From Membranipora membranacea (taxonomy: Eukaryota > Bryozoa > Gymnolaemata > Cheilostomatida > Membraniporidae): a DNA stretch of 60,000 nucleotides. The stretch is from NCBI GenBank assembly GCA_914767715.1, contig OU612066.1, positions 26,574,283 to 26,634,282 on the forward strand, written 5' to 3'. This document shows positions 47,201 to 57,440 of the stretch, piece after piece. Under the pieces are notes generated by a model. It searched no databases, was not told the DNA's origin, and was given only the letters and a program-made list of their open reading frames with translations. The position numbers and the translations under genes were made by a program. Each line of letters begins with the position of its first letter. Position 1 is the stretch's first letter.

Positions 47201-50200
47201 TTACTGGATGGTTTTATCAAGGTAGTATACTGACATTGTAATGATAGTATAATTATTATGGTACTATGTAAAGGATATTATTATGGCTTAGCTTTTTTTT
47301 ATACCCAATCAACATACCTCTGCCATCATGTTGGTTCTTATTTGCCTGCACTCGAGTGTCTACAATGCAATGTTAAAATAAAACACTTCCTAAAACATGA
47401 TGTCTTTCAAGATGAGAAATCTCTCTGTATCACTTTCCACCATAACAGCTGCTCATACATTTATATTTGACAGAAGCACATACAAGCTCATCTCTGGCGA
47501 ATACTAAATCAGTATTATTGAACACATCTAGTGATTCTTCTACCAGTGCAGACGTACCAGAGTTTTATAATTGGTCTGACCTCTGTGATCATGTCCGGGT
47601 AAGATTAAGAAAAATTGGTAATCTACTCATCAGTTCAGTGGGTTTCTTTTGCATATTATTTTTGGACTCTGCATATACGATACAGAAAGTAAATTGGTAT
47701 ACAACTGAATTCTGCTGGTTAAAGTTGCTGTTTACAGATCCATTATGCTGACCGTGTGACATCATTGCGTGTCAGGATTCCCATATTTCCACCAGCCTGC
47801 ATTTCTCAATTCTGATTTTTGGCTCGTGGTATTGGACTGTTTTTACAATCCAGTGAGGCAATCAGTGTTTTGCTGTAAAATGGGAAAGGGCATTGGAACA
47901 TATACCAGCATTGCTGGTATATGTTCCAAAGTTCCATACACTAGTAGCAAGCTCTAATTATGACAAAGTATATGCATCCTTTTTTCGCAACATTTAATGT
48001 TTGTGATAGCTAATAAATCAATCAATCAATCAATGGTATCTATGTAACTTTGGATATTTGGCATGCTTTGTTAGTCACAATAAACAAGTTGTAGAGGATC
48101 TATTCACACCTTTTCATTTCAAATATTTATATAGTAAACAAATAAAAAGTCAATAGCTGTTTTGTTCTAACTTCGTTACAGGATTCTCACTGTGTGTTTG
48201 ATGGTTCATGTAGAAAAGATGGTATGAAAATCAGAGACGGAAAATTACACAACAAACAGGGCAAGGAGGTCAAGTCTAAAACTACTATTATGAAGGTCAG
48301 TATTACTGTTCGGCCCAAAAATATGTAGTTTCCAACCATTGAAATACCTTACACTTACAGCACACAGTTACACACTTTGGCATAGTTGCATATTTGGCAA
48401 AGAGTGCTGTAGATCATCGAGCGTATTGATGAACTGTTCGATGAATCTATTGATGAACCGCCCCGAACTATGCGATACTACCAGCTTACTGCTCTTTTTT
48501 ACCTAATATAAGACAGCACTCACATATCTTTAGGATGTCCACAGGCTAAGTGTGACATACACCTTTGTAAATGTTACAGAGTATAGTCTGTATAATTTAA
48601 GAATGACGAAAAACATCACTTTTGCTTACGATGTGTTTGTAGTATTCTAGTTTGGCCTGTCCTCGCTGCTCCTGGGTTCGTAAGGTCGGCTCAGCTTACT
48701 ATAAGGGAAGTTATCTGAAGCTTTGTTTTCACCTGCACAGTCAGCATAGAGTCGAGTTACCAGAGTATATAACTGTGTATAAATGTGATAACTGTGACTA
48801 CAAGACTAACATGTAAGTATGATAGACCAATAATCCGATTACTTATCATCAGCAAAAGGGGCGTACTTACAAGAAAACTTGCGGAGACTCCAAAGGAAGT
48901 AATGAAACTTCAGGTCATTTTTTGTGTACTACACTGCTCTGAGATATCATAAACCCTCAGTTAGTGAGGAGGATCAATCTTCTCAAATGGCAGCTAGAAA
49001 AGGTCACTGAAACAATCAACTATTTAATTCATTTAAACAGGGATTTCAAAGCTTTGATATAAGGTTTGTCCCCTCTTTGGGAATGGGGACATAACTCTTG
49101 ATTTAAATTTGTCAAACAACTCTGAAAGTCGACAGTTTACAGTTTTTGCTTACTAAACCTTACTCATTATATATGAAATATGGTGTATTGCCTTGGGGTC
49201 ATGTGCATGCATACTGTTGCATACATGCATTACAGGAGTTTATAGAAATGACTCTAAATTCAAGGCATAATATCTTTGTAAGCATGACCTGGATTAATCG
49301 TTAAGCCAAATGTTCTTAGCCAGTAAAACTAAATGATGCCTAATGCAGCTAATCCTGATATTTCAAATGTAGCTTACTGAATCCCTCGAGCAAAAAAAAA
49401 GAAGAGTTAAAGGCTGGTTTTCCAAACATCGTGTTACAATGAGCGATACAGAGATGAGCATGTACTGTACAATCCCTATTTTATAATACAGAGAGAGATA
49501 TCTCGATGATCATGTACTGTAAAATCCCTATATCATGTTACAGTGAGAGATATTTAGATGAGCATGTACTGTACAATCACTCAGGTGTTAAAACTAAGAA
49601 GAATCAGAGAGTCTTGTGTACAGAGTGTGGTAAATCACTACTACAGAGATTCCTCGCTACTCATATGTATAAAACTCATCATATCGGACAGCCTCAGCTT
49701 CAAAGTACCAAACTGAAGGTAAATAAACTTTGTAGTGGAGAAGTTAACTAGTTAAAAAATTAATTTGTTTCCCACATGGTGTTTCCCTAACTTTTCCTGC
49801 TGAAACAGAGTTGTGTGTCAGAAAAACTAATTTCCAAAATGATATATTGAGAACAATTTGTTTCTGCTTGACCCCAATTTTAATGCTGTAGCTTCATTCT
49901 GAGCTGCGGGTGCGCCAATCAATGTCGATAGTAAATCCTAGTTGATGCTGTAGATAGATCTTTTTATTCAATAGTGTTCAACTTTCTTTATAAACAATAC
50001 CATTTGAATTGATTTTCTTCAGGCGAAAATTGATAGATGGAGTTGTCCTCAGTGTGAGAAAACCTTCTCAGCAAAAAATCTCGTCCAAAGACACATAAAC
50101 AGAGTACACAATCAAGTAAGTCTACATGTCTATCTGTATCTATGACTTTATGACTGATGAACTGACCCACTGACTGTTCTCCCGCCCTCCTGCCTGCCTT

Positions 50201-53193
50201 GAACACAAATCAGATTCTTGATTACTGAACATTATATCGACGTTTACCAGAATAAGAATGTATATGCATGCCTTTCAAAGTTGGCTTTATGTTAGTTATG
50301 AGGGAACAGCTTCAACTTGTTGTTTATAGAACTACTACAAGCAATGGTACTATGCACTCATGATATTTCTCTGCATCAGCAATAAAATTGTCATCTAGAC
50401 CTACTCGATGACCAGGGAACCCAATGATCGTAAGTGCCATTCACATATCCCTGTAAGATTCTGACCCGTGTTTGTATTTACAGATAAAGGAAAACCTGTG
50501 TCATGTATGCAGCACACCGTTCTTTGCTTATGGAGATCTTATCGTTCATCTGTATGAGAAACATAGACTCAACCTGCAGGAGAAACCTGTCTTCAAATGT
50601 TCTGTAAGTTTTCTGAAAGTTGAGCAGTCAATTGAAATTGGGTGTTTGACCTTATATATTTGGGAACTTCAAATGAAAGATGCATTATGGGAGAATTGTA
50701 ATGATATATTTCTTTGGCCTGTGTCTTCTTGGTTCCAAACAAAAATTATACCTGAGAACCTGTTGATGGATTAATGGTTGTAATATATTAATAACAATGT
50801 TCCAGTTGCATCAACTAACAAGCATCGACAACAAGCACATTCTGGAAACAGAGGTTTGGACAGTGGTTTACTGTTGAGTTTTTCTCAGCTCAACAATTTG
50901 AAGTCTTAATTCAGTATTCCAACGAGGTTCCAGGGTAGATTATGACCATGATATGATGACATGAATAAGATCTTTATCTGGGATAATGGTGCATTGTGGG
51001 ACTGCTGTTAAAGCGTTTGATTATGGCGTTTCCTGATATTATTTTCAGTTCGAAGGGTGTGATTACTCTAGTCTGAGTAAAGATCTTCTGGCTCGACACA
51101 ACATATCAGCCCATGGGGAGAAGCTGTTTATCTGCGTACATTGTGTGAAGACATTCAAAACACTGAATAATCTCAAACAGCATGAGAACGTCATCCATCC
51201 AAGTGGAGAGAAGCTGTACAAATGTGATCAGTGTGACTTCTCCAGCCACGTTGAGCAGTATCTCAAGCGACATATGAAAATACACTCAGATGTCAAACAA
51301 TTCAAGTGAGCATCTCCGTATAATCTAGTCTGAGCCCCCAAGACTCTTGCCTGTCCCCCCCTCCTCCGTATAATCATAAGACTTAGTTTTGGGCATTTAA
51401 AAATGATTACTGGGTCTTTTTTGTAATACTGTGAGTTGTGACAGTGATTATAACTTGCAAAGAGTCCTGGCTATAATGATATAAGTATTGAAACATGCTG
51501 AGGTTCCTAGTCTGCTGCTCCTCACAACTTAAATTCATTGTACTGACCTTATCACTTCATCAGGTTGTAGTTGAACATCTCATAGTCTTGGAAACATAGT
51601 GGCAGTCCCTCAGCTGTCATTTTAGTACCAAACTTTTACGTACGTATTTTTTCCAGATGCAAGCATCTGGGATGTAACTATGAGACACACTTCTCAGAGA
51701 ATCTAACTAAACATAAGAAAATTCATCTTAACAGTAATGCCACCTCCAAGCGTAAATCTACTACGATGTCTGTAACACTGGTACAGAGTAAGAGGCGTAA
51801 GAGTTTAAAACCATCTCAGGCTATTCCCATCACAAGTCAGGGACTGTTAGATGAAGGGAGTCCTTTTGTTAATGACTTAACTACTGCTTCTATAGACAGT
51901 GAAGATGCGGGCGCTGTGAAACCGCCCACCAATATACAACAGATACTAAACCAGGCATATAGCCTAAGTTCAGGATCGAACACTGCCACACAGTTTGAGT
52001 CTGTGCTTGTGCTACCCTTCGATCAGAGGGCACCTGCTTCTGAGCAGCATAAACAGGTGATGTCATTGGATCATGTGACTAACACAACGTCACTTAACCA
52101 GCAGACAGTGTATCAGTGCAATCAACAGCAGTTTGATACCTCAGATATAAATAACGGTGCGTCTCGACAATATCTCTCGTTGTAATCTCATCATGATTTG
52201 GATCAGCCTTATCAGGCGGCTCATTTTTTGTTTTGGTGGGAACCCGCAAACAAAAAAAGTAGCCCAACATGGCTGTATTGGTATGCACCAATCGTGGTCA
52301 TAATTAATGACACATTTTGATTATTATTAAAAACACACACACTACAACATGACTAATAATGCCAGCTTTTAATACTTTAGCTATCTATTGTTACAAACAT
52401 CATTATACCAGCTTATGTGCTGATACTTGTACTGCAACATTATTTTGTACCATCTTAGACTTGCACCGTCAACAAGCAAGTTCAAATTTTGTGATCGCTA
52501 GTCTCATCTCAGCTAATATGGAGACAATTTTATCCATATACAACTCGATCTGTTTTATGAGATTCTAAGCACTTTATATCAAGATCTCAATACTCTGCGC
52601 TGTATCTATGTGACACACATGTAAGTTAAAACAATATTGTATTTTCAGTTCATATTTGGTGTGGAATAACAACAGCGAAGCTCTTGTATTAAATTACTGC
52701 ATGGGATAATCTATATTTCATTGATGACAAATGGCATTTTTATAAAGTGTAGAAAGCATTGCTTTATCGCATCCACTGGTATCAAATTATTATTGCTACT
52801 ATTTCTCCTATCCGTAATTAGGTATTTAACAAAAGTATTTTAATTGCAGGCACCTATTTATCTGTATACTAACTATCAGACACTATTATTGGATGGAATA
52901 AACCCTATATCCGGCATCAATTTTGTGAGTTAACTAATAGGACGATTGTGTCAATTTGATGTCAATTTATTACTACGCACTCTTTTATATGCTGCCATCC
53001 ATTATTGTCTTTTGATGTGCTGATTATCGTCACAATCTATGCACATCATTATTTTATTTATTTTACTTTGATCATTTTATCAGGGTACGACTTCGACTTT
53101 GAATATGAAGAATATAATGACATACAGTATCCAACAACAACTCAACACTTCTTATTTCGTCGTCCGTTGCCATTAATGCTGGGGTTAGAGTGA
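44240..53193 (+). CDS. C2H2 zinc-finger protein with acidic/disordered N-terminus
   Basis: Exons: 44211 (coding from ATG 44240)-44381, 44910-44980 (or -45004), 45202-45283, 45862-46086, 47018-47140, 47474-47598, 48182-48295, 48643-48812, 49544-49718, 50023-50115, 50484-50603, 51049-51305, 51657-52156 or -52185, and 53084-53193. All phases agree: 741 residues if translation ends at TAA 52183-52185, 768 if the last intron is removed. The N-terminus has a short helical segment (MENLIKQADNLEAALS), a basic NLS-like RRSKRKR and acidic stretches. Eight C2H2 fingers follow, e.g. CDNCDYK..H....H across the 48812/49544 junction, CPQCEKTF, CVHCVKTF, CDQCDF and C-x4-C types (CSFEGC, CKHLGC), with GEKLYK-type linkers; an atypical CPRC finger precedes them. 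Probably a nuclear DNA-binding protein. Targets unknown; no orthologue recognised. Confidence 0.85.
44981..45004 (+). other. Alternative donor region: GC donor or GT donor 24 nt downstream
   Basis: After the codons ending ACT GAG the sequence is GCAAGA, a possible GC-AG donor. A GT donor (CAA|gtagat) follows exactly 24 nt later, keeping phase and adding eight residues. Either joins in frame to exon 45202-45283. Confidence 0.5.
46681..46792. repeat. 31-bp minisatellite in an intron of the zinc-finger gene
   Basis: 3.6 nearly perfect tandem copies of a 31-bp unit starting CTCTACTTGTACTCGGAATC. It is intronic, between 46086 and 47018. Confidence 0.92.
47893..47929. repeat. 37-bp perfect hairpin
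   Basis: TTGGAACATATACCAGCA is followed directly by its complement, with a one-base centre. It is intronic in the zinc-finger gene. A (TCAA)n run at about 48015-48032 after AATAA nearby looks like the 3' tail of a retroposon. Confidence 0.75.
49432..49590 (+). repeat. Triplicated acceptor and exon start in the zinc-finger gene
   Basis: A ~51-54-bp unit (acceptor plus the coding start around GATGAGCATGTACTGTACAA) occurs three times in tandem, the third being the real start of exon 49544-49718. Copy 1 has lost its acceptor (acaat for acag). Copy 2 keeps an acceptor, but reading in frame from it meets TAA after ten codons. Confidence 0.85.
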
Positions 53194-53848
53194 TAACAAG
53201 AGCCATCCCAATACAATGGCTGGATTTGGATCTTTTATCAAAAATATTTTGAATTTATTTATTTTTTGTTATTAGTGTAAATGATGGACATCATGAGTTG
53301 ATGTTGTTGGTGCCATTTACTGAACAAAGTAAAAAAGAATAGCGTGACTGCTGGCACTCTTTGACACAAGTTTATATCAAGCTAGTCTAAGTGCTCAGAC
53401 TCCAAGGCGCAGGGAGTTACTTGACACGCTATCAAATTTTGATAGCGTGCGCAAGTAACTCCCTGCGCCTTGGAGTCTGAGCACTTAGACTAATATCAAG
53501 CAAGAACTGCCCGGTTTGTTTGAATACAAATTATATTCATGATTCGTTAATGATTATAAAACAACATTCAGTTCACAATTAAATGATACAAATATTTCAA
53601 CTTTGAATCATAAATAGTAGATTATAAACAGGACTATATTCTTCTCTAATAGTAAATGAGACTTTTTCCAGTATCAGGCAAGCTAAAGCATTCTGTGCTG
53701 CCACATATTATAAAAAATATCCACAGAAAGACAGCGATGTGTAATCACTCAATATACTCGCATCTGTTCAGCTATTTATCAACCAGCATCTTATTGTGTT
53801 GGCTTGTTAGCTTTCATCAGATATCCAGGTAATCAAAGTTAAAAAAGT
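53194..53848. other. Tail-to-tail intergenic region
   Basis: It lies between the convergent zinc-finger and cGAS-like genes. It carries the palindromic element at 53383-53492 and AT-rich stretches with ATTTATTTATTT near 53258 that could hold polyadenylation signals on the minus strand. Confidence 0.5.
53383..53492. mobile_element. 110-bp near-perfect palindromic MITE with 9-bp duplication
   Basis: Arms of about 55 bp start TAGTCTAAGTGCTCAGACTC and meet with practically no loop at AAATTTTG. A perfect 9-bp repeat ATATCAAGC stands directly on both sides (53374-53382 and 53493-53501). Nine-bp duplications are typical of Mutator-type transposases. It folds as a single long hairpin and would be a source of double-stranded RNA if it is in a 3' UTR. 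Confidence 0.85.
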
Positions 53849-56800
53849 TCAATACGGAATGCTTATATAGGCGTCTCTGCTTATGATTCCTTCAAGGAAA
53901 TTGGCTAGATTCTCCAAGTCCCCGTTGTCCTCGTACCAGCTGAGGTAATTATATTCAACACCAGGCTCATGAAAGTACACCATCAGCGTCCTATCCCTCA
54001 CTGCATCATATATCTTGTTGATCATGTTCTTATACCTATGGAGACGTGAGAAGTCAGGAGTTAGAAGGTGGAATTGATATTGAATAAGTATATATATATG
54101 TATACCATATATGTGTATATGTACCTCGGTGGTAGGTTGGAATGAATGCAAGTCAACCAGCCTGCAATTGCTTTCTCATTTTAGTGAGGTTAATAAGACA
54201 AAGTGGAATTACCGCAATCCCAGCTTAGGGTTGGTTTTCTGCATGTCAGAGCCTAGACTGGTTTGAAGTGCTCTGGCATGCTTTTCTCAACTCAAAATTA
54301 TATTTTTTTAAAGCGCTAGAAGCAAGATGGCATTTTACCTCTGAGAAAGCTGTTTTGTGTTTCTCCAGTAGCGGGCGTCACTGTACTCAGCTTGCAGATG
54401 AAACAGTACATTCTTGTAGAAGAAGCTACTTAGCTGCTTTAGCTGGGGGACATAGGCTTTGATTGTCTTTATCACCTTATCAAGTCTTCATGTTCTCCTG
54501 CAAAAAAAGAAACGAGTGAATACTATTTGTGAGTATTGTCATAAATTATGATCACCTGTAAAATGCAGATTTGACTGCTAATCATATTCTCAAGGTTATG
54601 AATGATATATCAATGGCAACCCTCCAGCTGTATGGCACCCAGGATGGCTGGTCTATAACTCTTGAATATTGAATAGTAAGTCCGGTGAACTGGCTTTGAA
54701 AAAACATTAGAAAGTGTCACACTTTTAGCCTTCTTTATGAAGGCACTGAGTTGTAGGGATGAACTAGAGGGTTGTGTTTTTCAGCCAAATATTTTTGTAG
54801 TTCTACATAACTTGTTTTATTACATCATCAAAATTTCTGTTACCACAAACCACACTTAATAGCTGAAAAACACTATTATAGAACTAAAACCGAGTACATA
54901 AGATGGTGATCCACATGGTTAAAGGTTCATACCTGCCTCCTGAAGTGCGCTGAAATATTTCCATCAGGTCTGTTTCCTTCTCTGAGTAACTCTTTATCCA
55001 TGCTGAATTTTTGGCAATCAAGTTTTCTCTGTTTCTGAAGAGAATGATAACACCCAGTATATAGGATTTGCCAGCTAGCCTGATTATTAGGGATTGTACT
55101 CTATCGTATAACTCAAGTTATTTTCATTGACCATAATTGCCTTTCTACTTTGATGATCAATGAACAGTATGAGACAACAAAAATCCCCTCTTATTGCCGT
55201 CAAATGCTTTTCAACTAGGTGTACCCATTGATAACATACCTAAGACCATTTACATCTGACCAACTCAAACGTGCAACAACATCGATTGAGAAACTTTCCC
55301 CTCTCCATGTAACATTGAGTATGGCTGCTGGACCGGCACCATGTGAGCGAGTAACCTGTACTTGATATCCTTGGAACTTATTCAGGCTATTAGATGCTAA
55401 TTTCTTGTCCACTGAGCTAAGAATTTTTCTCCGTACCTGTCAAAATCGAGGAGCAATAGAGCTAGCAGTTATTACACCTGCTACCAAATTGTTCTTTTAG
55501 GTACTGTTTGGTATGACCTAATTCGAATTGAAGTGGTTAGTGGATCAGGAATACGTATAACAAGTAGGCTCGTAGATATTGGTCAGCTATGATGATGACA
55601 TTCCCTATATGGAGCTCAGTCACACGACGCATAATTATATGCCTAGATGGTCGAATTAAATCAGGTAGATCATTTCACATGTCACATCCCGAAGCAAAGC
55701 ATGGATGTTGAGATATTGTTTGCCTTAAAGACAATGCTGCACTTTCTGAGCAAAATTGCTCTCTTTTTGCAGGCAGGTCGGAGCACACCTGGGGGCCAAC
55801 TGAACCCCAGTAGTCGATGGACTGCAGTGGGAATTGAGCCATAACCTTCAACACTTGCTTATTGTAGGACAGGCGCTCTAACCAACTGAGCCACCTTCTA
55901 CTCCTCCTCCTGTGATCTTAGATAGGATTAAGCTGTGAGTGGTTAGCCGGTAGTTAGTAACAAATCAAGGTACTTCAACACCTGTGGTTTGGAGGGCAAA
56001 AGGCATAATGTGTTTGTTTCTTGTGCCTCGTTTCATATTACTTCTCAAGATAGTGACAAACTGACAAAAAATCTAAAAATTCTTCATAATTATTCTAGTT
56101 GTTATTTTAGTATTAGAATTTGTGGTTGAAGTTAACCAGATACCGTTGAGGTTGAGAGATATCCATCGTCGTAACACAAATGAGCGGGCCCTCCCTTTAC
56201 TTTCATCTTTCCAGAACTTCCAGAAGAATTAGCATGTGGCTTTTTCTCACAATTGGAAAGGTCCAGCCAGAACTGCAGGTCAAAGTCTGAGTTGCACGGA
56301 ATATGCAGTGCTGAGTGTTCATAGTGGCTGCCAGCATGAACCACCTCAGATATGTCTACGTTTCCTCTGAGAGCGGGCTTGAGTAAGGTTTCAACTATAT
56401 GTTCAACACAACCTGAAATTATGAATAAAATGGTTCGTGTAAATAGCAATTATCGAAGAAATTACTGTACACCAAATGTGGATAAACTTCAATCAAAGAC
56501 TCAAGGCATGATTCAATCGATCAATCAATGATTTTTTTGGGTCCTGTGTCAATGACTTGAATCCCAATTATTTGCGTGGGTGCTAGTGACAGCAAATCAT
56601 CAAAAGATGGCAACCACTAACTTCACGATATTTGTACGCCCATTGTCAAGAAAGGCAAGTCTGAACCGTGCAGAGTGTGACATTAGGGTGGTTCTACTGA
56701 TCAAGTGAGGAAGTAGGTCCTAAAGATCCATACCCGATTTTGTTTTTTGTTATGGAACTGAATTTCAAGTATTGTCGAAGATAGTATGTTAATAGAAATA

Positions 56801-57440
56801 ACAGACCTTTTAGCGACCTCTGAACCTTTGTTTTAGCGGTGTCAAGGTATCCATGTTGCACTCGCGCAATTTCCAGTCTTATACCTACAGAAAACAAACG
56901 GAACACTATTTTTCAAAGCCTACACAAACACAGAGGCGACGGAGAAGGCGATTCCGGCGCGATATTCCACTAGGAGTTCTGCAACACAAGTCAAGTAAGT
57001 CAGGTCACACAAACACAGCCAAACAAACACAATCATCAGCAACTACAAGTAAAGCTTACAAAAAGGTCTTAGCATGATTTGGCCATTTCTTGTCGTATTC
57101 CTTCATTTTTAATTGTTGAAATCACAAGGTAGGGTTTACGTCCACTTAAAAGGTGTCATCAGAGCAAGGCAGTCTCAGCTCCGTGGCTAGTACACTGCAG
57201 CAGGATTCAAACCTATACTCCTCTTAGATATAACAGAGTTAGGAAGAAAGACAATGACAACACAAGATTCGTAATAGCTATAGTGATTTTCTGTATGCCT
57301 CTGAATTTCTCTATCATCCTGAGAATTTAAATCAGAAGTGAATCGTCCAAACTGAAAAGCCAACGGTGTAATCTTGTGTGATAATCGAAATCTTAGCCCA
57401 CTGATAATAATTGTGATACCCTACCTTTATCTTTTGCCAT
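53849..57440 (-). CDS. cGAS-like receptor / Mab-21 domain nucleotidyltransferase
   Basis: Seven exons on the minus strand: 57425-57440 (ATG at 57438-57440), 56807-56884, 56144-56412, 55240-55436, 54933-55034, 54339-54485 and 53849-54035 with TGA. They join in phase to 996 nt, 331 residues, close to the usual size of compact animal cGLRs. An N-terminal helix (HGYLDTAKTKVQRSLKG) leads to the nucleotidyltransferase core: the GS motif in HAGSHYEHSALHI, the two metal ligands in NSDFDLQFWLDL, and the third acidic residue in ESFSIDVVARLSW. The Mab-21 C-terminal half has AKNSAWIKSYSEKETDL and then SFFYKNVLFHLQAE. By family, such enzymes sense double-stranded RNA or other ligands in the cytosol and make cyclic dinucleotides that activate STING. 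The vertebrate zinc thumb is not seen. Nucleic-acid sensing is inference; some Mab-21 proteins are not catalytic. The acceptor of the exon at 54485 is weak. Confidence 0.85.
55790..55905 (-). mobile_element. tRNA-derived SINE in a cGLR intron
   Basis: On the minus strand GTGGCTCAGTTGGTTAGAGC is an excellent tRNA D-arm/A-box and GGCTCAATTCCCACT (plus ~55828-55842) a B-box-like T-arm. It is intronic between 55436 and 56144. Confidence 0.6.
57170..57240 (-). mobile_element. Probable tRNA-derived SINE head in cGLR intron 1
   Basis: The minus-strand B-box GGTTTGAATCCTGCTGC is at plus ~57196-57212. It is intronic, between exon 1 at 57425 and exon 2 at 56884. Confidence 0.45.

Noticed and set aside
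47467-47957. Open frames in the zinc-finger introns as genes
   Set aside because: Apart from exon 47474-47598 they lack splice consistency and protein-like composition.
53005-53193. Independent 62-codon gene
   Set aside because: Only the part after the acceptor at 53083 looks coding, and its phase fits the zinc-finger gene.
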